Below are positions 18,914-29,422 of a stretch of 64,000 nt of DNA, in pieces (the stretch's first letter is position 1; every line of letters begins with the position of its first letter). A program made the translations under genes and the position numbers. Location: NCBI GenBank assembly GCA_013339895.1, contig JABACO010000009.1, positions 9,080,071-9,144,070 on the forward strand, read 5' to 3'. This stretch comes from Ephydatia muelleri. Lineage: Eukaryota; Porifera; Demospongiae; Spongillida; Spongillidae. Under the pieces are notes generated by a model. It saw nothing but the letters and a program-made list of their open reading frames with translations. It was not told the DNA's origin and did no database searches.

Positions 18914-20680
18914 ATGGGTGGTGTTCAGTCTCTTTCGAAAGGTTTCGTCGACGAATTCACGTCCTTCGACGGACCGTCCAAAGTCAAAGGTTTGAAAGAC
19001 CTTATCAAGCTTACGGCTTACCCGCAACAGCTGGAAGTTCTAGAGTACCTCAGAGAGATTCTTTTCAAGGACTTTATCGCCTGCCTTCCACCCAACCTCG
19101 CGAAAAAGATAATTTGCTACCTTCCCTATGCGGATATCTTGAGTTGTCTGCTGGTGAACAAGAAATGGAACGATGTCGTTACCCGCTGTGACGCCTATTG
19201 GGAATGGTTCTCGAGGCGGCTGGGTCTCTGCAGCCTTACCTTCCGCGAGAACATGGTCCGGCAGTGCGGTAGCCTCAAGGCGCTCTGCGTCGCTGGCTTC
19301 AAGCAGTGCAGCAGGATACGTGCGCTCGTCCCGGCAACCGTGTCGGTCTCCAAGGGAAAGCCGACCTGCACCTACGTATACGCCGGGAACGGAGTGCTGC
19401 TGAAGTACAGAGAGATAAACGGGTCGGCGGAGGTTGTGGTCGAGAAGGCCAGGTCACACACCAGCCTGTCTCAAGTGGCCAGCTTCCTCGTCTCTGCGAG
19501 GAGCGGTCGGATCAAATGGGCCGCAGCCTCAGACCGCTACCTGATGTGGAAGCAGGTGGACGGCAAATGGATTGGATGCAGCACTGAAGAAAAAGGCGAG
19601 GGGGATTTGCGGCGCGGGCTCGACCAGTGGGACGACGAACCGGCGGGCGAGGGTTTCTTCAGCAGCATCGCGTTCTGCCACCGCTGCCACCTGGTCACAA
19701 TGATGGCTGACGCGGAGGGAGACTGCGAGGTTTGGGACGTCCACGTGGTCAAGCTCCAGAGGGGGGCCCTCAGCTCGCAGAGGGTGGTCTACCCGGTCTC
19801 CGTCGGATGCTTCAAGCAGCCCCCGGCCGCTCCGGGGCCCGGGGGAGCAGCCCAGGACGAGAGCGGGCCCGCCGTCCGCCGCTTTTGCCTCGGTGGGAAG
19901 ATCATGGTCGTTTCGGAGTGCGAGGAGCGGGACGGCACGGGATTTTGCACGACCCACCTCGTCCTCCTCCAAGTCGGCAACTGCGTCGCCATTCACAGGC
20001 TCAAGTCGGTGTCTTCGGAAGACAATTACCCGCTTGCCGTCCACGCCTTGCAGCCCGAGGCTTGCCTTTCAAAACCCATCTGCATTCTCAGCCCTCACCA
20101 CCACCACCGCCGCCACGGCGGAGACGAGAGCGAAGGGTCTGGGGTCGAGAGCGACGGAGGAGGACGAGGCCAGCTGGACAACCTGTTCTACACGCAGCCC
20201 ACGTGCTGCGGGGCCGTATTCTGCATGTCCCACGACCGCAGGTTGCTGGGCATTGTCTACGGAGACAGCCTCCACGTCTGGAACCTTGGCACATGCGAGA
20301 GGGAGGTGTGCACCCGGCTGGTTGGCTACGAGCACCACTCGGACACCAGGTGCGTCGCCTTGGGTGCGGTCTACGCCGTCCTGGCCAGCGACGTACACGG
20401 CGTGTGCACCATAGTCACCACTCACAATGGGGAGGTGGTTTTGGAGTACAGGGTGAGGGAGCAGGCACAGGGTTTTGTCCAGGAGCAGGTTGCATCTGCT
20501 CGGTTCAGCTTCTACGCGCCACTTCACGAGGAGTGGTTGAGCACATTTGGTCGCCTCTACCCAGATGCCTGGCCCCTGGCGCTCTTCTTCGATTGGGAGG
20601 ATGGACCGATCAGAGGGGTGGAATTTAAGGCCATATTGGGATCACCTAGGGGTTCCAAATCAAAACCAGTTTCTCCATGA
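18914..20680 (+). CDS. F-box protein, FBXW2-like, single exon (588 aa)
   Basis: Likely substrate adaptor of an SCF (Skp1-Cullin1-F-box) ubiquitin ligase. The F-box lies at residues about 55-98 (FIACLPPNLAKKIICYLPYA, then NKKWNDVV). The preceding helix-rich segment (KVKGLKDLIKLTAYPQQLEV) resembles the N-terminal part of FBXW2. The remainder has propeller-like short strands (e.g. LLGIVYGDSLHVWNLGTCE) but few canonical WD motifs, so the propeller is divergent. The start MGGVQS fits an N-myristoylation signal (Gly2, Ser6), unusual for an F-box protein. A His/acidic stretch (PHHHHRRHGGDESEG) occurs near residue 400. It is intronless and much more GC-rich than its surroundings, suggesting a retrocopy or a naturally single-exon gene. 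Confidence 0.7.
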   Translation: MGGVQSLSKGFVDEFTSFDGPSKVKGLKDLIKLTAYPQQLEVLEYLREILFKDFIACLPPNLAKKIICYLPYADILSCLLVNKKWNDVVTRCDAYWEWFSRRLGLCSLTFRENMVRQCGSLKALCVAGFKQCSRIRALVPATVSVSKGKPTCTYVYAGNGVLLKYREINGSAEVVVEKARSHTSLSQVASFLVSARSGRIKWAAASDRYLMWKQVDGKWIGCSTEEKGEGDLRRGLDQWDDEPAGEGFFSSIAFCHRCHLVTMMADAEGDCEVWDVHVVKLQRGALSSQRVVYPVSVGCFKQPPAAPGPGGAAQDESGPAVRRFCLGGKIMVVSECEERDGTGFCTTHLVLLQVGNCVAIHRLKSVSSEDNYPLAVHALQPEACLSKPICILSPHHHHRRHGGDESEGSGVESDGGGRGQLDNLFYTQPTCCGAVFCMSHDRRLLGIVYGDSLHVWNLGTCEREVCTRLVGYEHHSDTRCVALGAVYAVLASDVHGVCTIVTTHNGEVVLEYRVREQAQGFVQEQVASARFSFYAPLHEEWLSTFGRLYPDAWPLALFFDWEDGPIRGVEFKAILGSPRGSKSKPVSP

Positions 20681-20737
20681 TGAAAATCAGCATCATGGAT
20701 GAGGTTTCACTTGGTGTGTAGTATCATTTCAATTTTA

Positions 20738-20880
20738 ATTTTTGTCACAGGTACAGGTGTGTGTTATTATGAAATCTGAATTCTCCAGTCTGGTTGTCCA
20801 ATCTGGTAACCATTGTTAGTGCATTGTGTCCACATTGTGTGCCATGTTGCACATTGTGTACAATGGAGAGCATTTTAAAT
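20738..20880. repeat. Inverted copy of the 9535-9690 repeat
   Basis: Begins GTCACAGGTACAGGTGTGTG and contains CCATTGTTAGTGCATTGTG, the reverse complement of the copy next to the DUSP cluster. Confidence 0.7.
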
Positions 20881-20974
20881 TCTGCAGTGTAATCAAAAAT
20901 TTGAGACCATACAATGAGATGAGTGTGGTGCAAAGTGCCAAGAAGAGGTGAAAGTAGCTTCTGACTTCATGATT

Positions 20975-21111
<137 letters not shown>

Positions 21112-21195
21112 TATAGTAGGTAAAATACATTAATACAACTCACAATTGCAAGAGTGGAATGTGATGGCTGATCTGTGTTTAAATATCGTGCACTT

Positions 21196-21239
<44 letters not shown>

Positions 21240-21277
21240 GATGCCAGTCAGAGAATACCATACCACAATGCTGTCAG

Positions 21278-21948
21278 TCAAGTTGCAATGCTCTCCACAA
21301 TTTGCACGTAAGGAATGCCAGACCCCAACCAGGATGGCCAGAAGACAATACGAGGCTTGAGGTGGGGTGTCTCCTGCAGAGCGTAGAGATAGGCACACAG
21401 CACGGACGCCAGGTAGGCACTCCCGAGTATCAGGAGGTGCCAGACGCTGTGGAGGTAGGGAAACCCCAGGGACAGCCACAGAGAGCAGCAGAACTTGTCA
21501 CTCAGCCATGCCGCAAGCGCAGCGACAAGGAGCAACACACTGGTCTGCAGTACCCTCCAAGCCCTTTCGTCCCGACATCTGAGGGGGGGGGGGGGGGGGG
21601 GGAGGGGGGAGGAGGAGGGGGATATGAGGAAACAGGTGTGAACATGTGGAATTTATTGACACCCCCTTCCTCCCTCCCCCTCCTCCCCTCTCCCACCTTT
21701 GCATTTCTATACACAAAATGACTGCGATGGGGATGGAGATGCTGAGGAGGACAAAAGAATTGACTATGGGTTTGATGAAGGCAAGCAGTGTGGTCAGCAC
21801 TCCAGCTACTGTTACTATCTGTGCCAACTTCCTCCTGGGGAAGAGGGAGAGTCTCATTTAAATCATACTGAAGAGAAACACATGACCACAAGCACATAAA
21901 CAGCAAACCCATATACACAGACACAGCCTCACACACACACACACACAA

Positions 21949-22028
<80 letters not shown>

Positions 22029-22633
22029 ATACACAATCGTCAAACAAAGCATGCGTACACTATGACATGTAGTTAAACCAGCAACACAAAATTCTAGCAA
22101 CAAACCCGGAGGAACGTATCCTGACCTGTCTCGCCGAAATATCTCTGGGAGCATACGTTTCGGTGTCCATATTGCAAATGAAGCCAGAAGCACCCAGGCG
22201 ATCGCCAACTCGTCAATAAGCTGACCCGCAAAGCTGAGCGTGCCATGGAAATAAGCGGAGCCCAGCCCCACGACGATCAGCAGTATCCAGATTACATCGA
22301 TACTTGAAGTGACGTGTTTAGAGTAGGAGCGAAATAAGTAGCTACAAATGGGTACAGAAAGTTCGTTCGAAATCCAATTACCAATATTACATAGAAACTT
22401 ACATGGCCAATGCGGGCAGCGCTAGAAAACCCGCGTTGCTGATCTATTAACGTGCGTGTGCATGAGGTGAGATCGAGAGAGGGTTATTCATTCTATTTGG
22501 CGGAGTCTTTTTAACAATGCCAGCTGCTTCTCACTGTGTTGTAATATTCAGCGAGGTATTTAGAGCGTGCATAATTCGTCTCACACCAGTCCACGTCAGA
22601 GCTTCCCGGCAGAAAGTATTGCAATACTGGCAT
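21278..22633 (-). CDS. ACER: Alkaline ceramidase (ACER1/2/3 family), complete, 264 aa
   Basis: Hydrolyses ceramide to sphingosine and a fatty acid in Golgi/ER-type membranes. Five exons on the minus strand: 22633-22535, 22443-22403, 22341-22126, 21834-21697 and 21578-21278. All join in frame. The N-terminus reads DVDWCETNYARSKYLAEYYN, the classic ACER WCExNY entry. Predicted metal and catalytic residues are present: Ser75 and His79 in GSAYFHGTLSF, Asp90 in GQLIDEL, and His208 and His212 in GFPYLHSVWH. Seven hydrophobic segments fit the family's 7-TM fold, and 264 residues matches the family. Introns contain (CA)n (21931-22024), and a G-rich/C-rich tract forms the polypyrimidine run of the last acceptor. 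The start is 35 bp from the divergent CCDC122-like gene. Confidence 0.92.
21930..22024. repeat. (CA)n microsatellite inside an ACER intron
   Basis: CA dinucleotides with one AATC interruption. On the transcribed strand it reads (TG)n. Confidence 0.95.
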
Positions 22634-22668
22634 AACTGTTGCTAGTGCTAATTATTAAACACGGGCAG
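22634..22668. promoter_or_regulatory. 35-bp divergent promoter/5' UTR region between ACER and CCDC122-like
   Basis: The two start codons (22633 on minus, 22669 on plus) are separated by only 35 bp, ending in TAATTATTAAACACGGGCAG. Transcription start sites must therefore lie within each other's first exon or extremely close. No TATA box at a normal distance is visible for either direction. Confidence 0.6.
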
Positions 22669-23626
22669 ATGGAAAAGGTCGGAACTTACCAAGGCCTGCA
22701 GGCGTTGCTGGAAGAGTTCAAAAGTCTAAACGGTCCGAGGGTTTCGTCTGACTTCAATATTGGGGGTTGTTATAGCGACACAGACAATTTCACTGACAGT
22801 TTGGATGTACCCCACGCAAATGAGGGGTTAGAATCGGATTTCCGCGTCTTTCCTTTTGAATATCTATCAGATCCTGGCCAAAATTTTCCAGAGCTGGCCT
22901 GCGAATTGGTGAACGTTCAGGAAGCGCAGTTTACTGAATTGCACAGCAAAGAGGCGGCACTGATGAGGCTAACGGTAGACTGATTCCGTATTTCGAATGC
23001 TTATATCATACTTTTCCTCACTTTCTTTTATAGGAAGAATGTCAGAACGGTAAACAATTGTTTTGACAGCTGTACCTTTAATTAACACTTCAAAATTTTT
23101 CAGAAAAGGAACGATTGATTACAATTCAACGCCAGATAACTTCCGCTACAAAGGCCATTTGCCTTGCCAAAGATGAGACGGGGGCCGTTGGAACGGAATG
23201 CAGCCGGCTCCAGAAGGAGATAGAGCTGAAAACCTCTATCATCGAGAGGCATCGCTTAAATCTACGTAGAGCCAAGCAAGAGCAACTGTCCTTGGAAAGT
23301 CTAAGCGCCAAGTACGGAGAGAAGATGACAAGGCACAGTACTAAGATACAAGAGACGGAGCAGAGGAATGCGGTACAGCAGGAACTTGAGACTACTTTGG
23401 AAAAGCTGAGAAAACTGAGAGAGAAAATTAAGTCTTTACAAAATAATACCTCTCTGGGTTTTCGCATTACCTTCTTCCTGCCCCGGTACAGAACTGGAGT
23501 ACCTCAATGGAGGCGAGGCAACAACCTTTGAAGGGCACAGGCAGGAAGCACTCGTAGATCAGAAGGCAAAAATGGATGCAACCAGGGAGCTGTTGGAAGA
23601 GGAGAATGCAATATTGCAACATAAGG

Positions 23627-23679
<53 letters not shown>

Positions 23680-23761
23680 TGTATCTGTGTCTGTGTGTCT
23701 GTGTGTGTGTGTGTGTGTGTGTCTGTATCTGTGTCTGTGTCTGTGTGTCTGTGTGTAGCAT

Positions 23762-23797
<36 letters not shown>

Positions 23798-24031
23798 CAT
23801 GTGTATGTGTATGCTAGCACGTGTGGCATGTGTGTGGCATGTGTGTGTCTGTGTGTCTGTGTGTAGCATGTGTATGTGTGTGGGTGCGTAGCATGTGTAT
23901 GTATATACTAGCATGTGTATGTGTGTGTGTGGCATGTGTGTGTGTCTGTGTGTAGCATGTGTATGTGTGGGTGCGTAGCAAGTGTATGTGTATGCTAGCA
24001 TGTGTAAGTGTGTGTGTGGCATGTGTGTGTG

Positions 24032-24079
<48 letters not shown>

Positions 24080-24737
24080 TGCATTTGTAGTCTTGGCCCC
24101 TGACCCAAAGAAAGTTACAGCTATAGGCCAACACTGTTGTGTTTGTTGTGTTCTAAATGTTGAATATTTGTTTATACTGAACACTGGTATCTTTTAGTTA
24201 TCATCTGGGAATGTTCAGCTGGAGCAAATCAGAACAGATTTGGGTCTTGCAAAGGTGTGTACATACACATGAGCTATGTGTTTGCACATGTGTGTTGTGT
24301 GCACATGTGTGTGTTGTGTGCGCATGTGTGTTGTGTGCACATGTGTGTTGTGTGCACATGTGTGCTGTTTGCACATGTGGAAACAATAACAGCTGTGATG
24401 CGTGCTGTAGTGTGCATGTGTGTGTGTATATAACATATGTGTGCATCTAAATCCCATGCCAGCTCGATGTGTGCCATAGCTATGGTTAAATTACATCACA
24501 TTGATATTGAGAGGTGATGTAATGTTGTTGTTTGCAATGAATAAGATCATGGCGCCACATTGCTCTCACGTGTTGTAAAACTCTGTGCACCATCGTGAAC
24601 AGAAAAAGCAACAAGCGCAGGTCACACGACTGCGGCGGCAACTACAAGAAGCTCAGGCACGCAGACGACAGTGGGCAGAAAAGGCAGAGCAACTAAAGGG
24701 ATCTATAAGGCAGTTCAGACTCAAGATGGAGGAGTAG
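22669..24737 (+). CDS. CCDC122: Coiled-coil protein, CCDC122-like (333 aa)
   Basis: Six exons: 22669-22974, 23034-23049 (16 nt), 23104-23457, 23492-23625, 24198-24254 and 24603-24737. They join in one frame of 334 codons. After a non-repetitive N-terminus (MEKVGTYQGLQALLEEFKSL) the protein is almost all coiled coil (e.g. LQKEIELKTSIIERHRLNLR). It ends ARRRQWAEKAEQLKGSIRQF. Heptad layout and the terminal RRRQW segment resemble vertebrate CCDC122 (273 aa), a coiled-coil protein of poorly known role; the assignment is tentative. The junction 23457/23492 implies a 34-nt intron (GTTTTC to TACAG). Intron 4 holds (GT)n repeats. Confidence 0.7.
23627..24082. repeat. GT-rich microsatellite with TAGCATGTGTATG higher-order units
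   Basis: Fills intron 4 of the CCDC122-like gene. A related ACATGTGTGTTGTGTGC array lies at about 24290-24375 in intron 5. Confidence 0.95.
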
Positions 24738-25971
24738 CATTGATCATCCTGGCAGCTTGTTCGTAATGGGGATCCCCCCCCCCCCCCCCCTCATCCCCGG
24801 TTCCAACATATGATGCATCGAACAGTGCTTATGAAGTAAATCCAAATGTAATCAATTAATCAGACAGATTCATTTGTGTCGCATTTCTGCATAATCTGTA
24901 ATTGGGACAGAGTCCAGCATAATCACCGTTGTGGTCAATTTTCCAGGACAAGCAAAGAAAGAGCAACAATTGCATTCAAATGTACGGATAATTAAAAATT
25001 CAGTGACCTATAACTTCACAAAGGATAGTGCGAATTGTTTGACAGAGGAAAATAAAAATAAAATTGACCACAACCGATTGTAATGCTCTCAACCTCAGAC
25101 TTAATGTTTAATCTCCAAATGTCCTTATTTAAGGGCGTCCTTAAATAAGGACAATGTTGAAATCTAAGAACAATGAAATGAGCTCCATGGCTAGAATCAC
25201 TATTGATAGAAAGTAGATTTGGTCACAAGATAAAATATCGGTCATTGTCATGTACTTGTAGGGAAACTGAAGGCAAACAAGTAAGAGTTAATATCATCTG
25301 AATGGCACATCAGTAGCAAAGAATTACAGATTTCTTGCTTTGCAAGTTGACACATAATTTCAATGTATCACTGAGTCATAAATGTTTATAGGGATCTAAC
25401 AGGTATTCATATTTGTCAAAGAATTATGTAACTTCGAAGTTTTATACTATGTCTGATTTGCAATGTGTAATGACTAAAGTAAGGCTTAATCATCCAGCGT
25501 TCAGAGAACATAAAATTGTGGTACTTTGTCAATCATAATTCTGTCAATAATGTATGCGAAAATCATGCGTACATTAGAAAATGCGTCCCAAGTCAGGATC
25601 TCATGGGCTCAGCTGTTCCAAGAGTGAAGGTCATTTACCTCGTCATGCTGCAGTTAACAGTGTCAATCTTTGACGCTCGAATTCCCTCAGTTTTAGAGCC
25701 TGCAGGTTTACTATGTTCGATGGAAAACGACTTGATGGTGTCATGATTGCATCAGGACGTCCACTTGTCTGGGTAGTCATCTGTCCTGACACATTTGCCA
25801 TTTCATATGCAGTGCAGGCACCGGAGGGGGGAGGGGGGGGGGGGGGGGGGCTATGCAGGGTGGAAAAAGAAGGCCAAGTATGAGATCCTATCAATAGATA
25901 GGATCTCATACTTGGCCATCGTGCTCTCATGTATTATTGGTTAATATTTCTTGTACTCTTAACTACACAAA
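24738..25971. other. Intergenic region with two short perfect hairpins
   Basis: No gene supported. C run at about 24775-24790; G run at about 25829-25850. Perfect hairpins at 25120-25153 (14-bp arms TGTCCTTATTTAAG) and 25872-25917 (21-bp arms from GGCCAAGTATGAGATCCTAT, loop AATA). Confidence 0.6.
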
Positions 25972-25974
25972 CAT

Positions 25975-28900
25975 AAACAGTTAGGAGGGTGGGAGCTCCC
26001 TGGCCAGGCGATGGAGTGGATCAGGGTCATATTCAATCGCCCATAAATCTCAGCCACCACTGATGACTTGGGGGATGACTGGTGAATGGCCAAGTGAGAT
26101 GCCAGCCTGGAGATGGTATCCTGGGCTTCTATGTCCCAATTCCCATATGTCTCCACTGCCAATGGAATGCAGGACCAACCTAACTCCTGGCATTTGGGTC
26201 CATTGGAGTGTAGTTTACGGGTCTCTGCTGCAAGGACTGCTGCACCAGTTTGGTGACATGACTCACCTAAGATGGGGGTGCTGTGATGGTGATGTCCAGT
26301 GCAGCAGGTTTGCCTCTGACCCATCCGGCGATGAGAATGTCAGCAGGTCTGGTGTGATCAAGGTCTCTAGTGAGGCCATTGCCTTTCTCCAATCTAACAC
26401 TTATGTGGGCATGACAGCAGAGGTCAAAGATCTCATCCCGCAAGCGATTGTGGCGTATCACAACATCTCCTCCATGTCTGCAGGTCACAGCATGATGACC
26501 AAGAGGATCAAGGGCCGTATCAGGGCAGAATGGACACATAGATCAACCTGAAGTGTCCAGTCCCAGCCACCACTTTATGGCCATCTGGTACTCATTGGAC
26601 TCGAGGTGCAAGCCCAAACCAGGTGAAGGGACCACTGATAGCCAAGAGGAAGAATGAGGGGCTGCCACTGACAGGAGACGAGCTCTGTTGGCGTGAGAGG
26701 AAGACTCCAATAAGATGGAGAAAAGTTGGTCCTCGATCATTCCAGACAAAACCTTCTGGGTACGAGTGGGAGAGCCCAGAACGGATACAACTGAGATGGC
26801 ATTGGGAAGTGAGACCTGGGAGTTAAATGCCACTACTGCCTGCTGAAGATGGATATAGTCAGCACTGCCAAAGCCGGAGGATGATAGGGATGCAATGAAG
26901 GCAGCGGCAGCATGAAGTGAGACAGAGCGAAGGCCTAGACCACCACATTTCAGTCCGAGCTGTGCCTGACACCATGCCCCATTGGGAACTTCAATGGCGG
27001 TGCATAGTGCAAAGCACTGTTGGACCTCCTCATCAAAGGACCTCAGAGCATCTGAGGCTAGGCTGGGTGGTGTGACCCTTGCTATGTGGACCATCCTGCA
27101 GAAGCTACCACACATGCGCAACAAGGTAACTGCTACCTGGAGATTCGCTGCAGCCACATCCACCAGCCCAGACAGCAGCTTCCTGGACTCTGCACACTTA
27201 CCAGCAATAAACTTAGAACAGTGCAAGTAATCACCTATTGGTGCACCGAGGATATCCAAGTTGGGCAAGAGTGAACACCTCACATCAGGTGGGAAAGAGG
27301 TGTTGCCCTTTCTACTGAATAACTCAACGCACTTGGGCCAAGTTTACATGGAGGCCCAGGGCTGGGCCCATCTCCTCAATCAAATGCAGAGCCCGTAGCA
27401 CAGCTGGGCGGCTACCAGCCAGGGCTCCGTCATCTAGGTACCAGGCTTGAAGGAGGAGGTCAAAGCATTCATCATCAGCTTCCACGCTTGCTACCAGCTT
27501 GTGAAGCACTAATGCAAACAGCAAAGGACCCAGGGGGTCACCTTGCTGCACTCCGGATTCAGAAGTGATCTGGCCAAGTGGGTGCCAAAGCAGAGGGTGG
27601 GACCCGTAGCACCAAGATGCCCATGGTATGAGTTCTGGGAAGAATGTAGAGCATTCATCCAATACCGCCTGTCTGGAGACAACATTGAAAGCATTTTGCA
27701 TATCAACTTTGTAGAAAACGAAATCCTCATCCATCCAGTGCTCCTCAATGCATCTCCTGACACCATGAGCAATCTTCTCTGCACCTGCCCGACACGCCAC
27801 ACCCAGATGCAGGGGTTGGAAAAACTCAGCCGCCTTGTCTTTCAATAAGGCACACACACATTTCCCAGCTAGTCTTCTCAATGTTTCCCCCACTACTATT
27901 GGCCTAATATCGGGTCCTTGATTTTGTTGAGGGCAATAAGACTGGCTCCAGCCAAGAAACGTGACACTGAGGTAGGGGCTTTTCCTGCTATGAGAATGTT
28001 AATTACTTGCCTAAGCAGATGGGAATGTGAAGAGGAATGCTGATCACATCAAGGAGGTGTTGCACCCGAAGGCCTGAGGGACCAGCCGCAGTGTCCTTGG
28101 GGAAGGACAGCAAGATTGCTATAATGTTGAAGTCCGGCTTCAATGAAACAGGTGTTGGTGTGGACAACAGGAGGTACTGGTGTGGGACAGCTGGGATGCT
28201 TGGATTTCAACAGTTGCCAAGTGGTGTCATTGTTAGGGGCAATTCCGCTGGACTTCAGAATGCGGCAAGCTTTCCCCCACATACCAGATCTGCCTAGTGA
28301 CACAGCCTGGTCAATTGCTGTAGTGCGCTGGTTGATAGATGTACTACAAGCACCCCTTTTATGGTTTGTTATATGATTTCTGGCCAAATCCCAGAGGTCT
28401 CCCAACTTATTATCCGACCACATGTTGCACAGAATATCGACTGGAAGGGGCTTGTCATGGCGTCCCTTACATCTGAGGGATGGAAGGACACACTTTGGGA
28501 GCATAAAAGAGCTTAAGCCACGCCTCCTCCGTGTTCTCTAGGATGACACACCTCAAAGCTGATGACAAGGCTCGCGCAAAGGCAGGCCTGGACTTCGACG
28601 GAACGAAGCGCAAGGTGGGCTGATTGAGAAGGCACACATCCTCAAAGGTGGGAAGGCCTGGTTCATGTTGGTTAAGAAATGCCTCAGCAGGATTAGGTGG
28701 CAATGGACCTGCGAAGTCTGGGACTGAAGAAGCCACTCCTCCAGCGTTACACTTCTTGGAATGGGAAGACTGCCTTCTGTTTGAAGGCAGATATGGCAGA
28801 TATAGCGATCCTGCTCATCAAGCCAGGTGCTTGGGATTTCCCTGGGGAATACACCTTGTGCATGGAGCGTCATGTGGGACTTCCACATTGAGGGTGCAAT

Positions 28901-29420
28901 AAGCTCCGGACAGCCTTCTACAACACAATGTTGTTTGCACCACGGTCTGGGAACCGGATTGATTTGGAGCAGTTGGTTGACTAGAGCCACCGGGGGTAGA
29001 AATAGGTTGGAGCTGTGTGATCAAGATGGGCTGTGAATGACTTCCGCTAAATCCCCTAGATGGTTCACCAACTTGAGATCTCCCACGACGGGGGTGAAGC
29101 AGCTGCTGTGGGCTACCAATGATTTGCAGCTGCGTCTGAGTCAGGGTGGAATTCGTATGGGCGTTTGATGGTGACTGTGAGTTTCTGGCATCCAACGATG
29201 GTGATCGAGCGGCCGGTGGTGAATGAGTAGAAGACACTAAAGTTCGCGTCGAGGCGCATGCCTGGGTCACCGTACTTGTACTAGATGTAGGTAGCAACTC
29301 GGCTTGGTTACCTGAAGGCACATCTAGGCCATGTGTTTTCAGCAAGTGGGATGTCACCAGACATGGAAAAAATCTAAACCATTCAACAATGACCTCAACC
29401 AACCACCATCTCAGACGTTC
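25975..29420 (-). mobile_element. Decayed non-LTR retrotransposon with reverse transcriptase and restriction-like endonuclease
   Basis: Read right to left. An N-terminal C2H2-type finger (CVVEGC with WKSHMTLH, about 28930-28870) comes first, then a linker. The reverse transcriptase (about 27890-27330) has FVFYKVDMQNAFNVVSR, GVQQGDPLGPLLFAL and the catalytic AWYLDDGALAG. A thumb-like region (27280-26545) is followed by a CCHC knuckle (CPFCPDTALDPLGHHAVTC, about 26535). The terminal region has RPADILIAGW, AALDITI and VETYGNWD, consistent with a PD-(D/E)XK restriction-like endonuclease as in R2/NeSL-type elements. The domains fall in different frames separated by shifts and stops, so the copy is dead. 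Orientation is opposite to the Ty3 fragment it abuts. Confidence 0.75.
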
Positions 29421-29422
29421 GA

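Noticed and set aside
19529..20628. Several 90-300-codon frames on both strands over the F-box gene
   Set aside because: Shadows of a GC-rich single exon. Only the 588-codon frame has F-box motifs.
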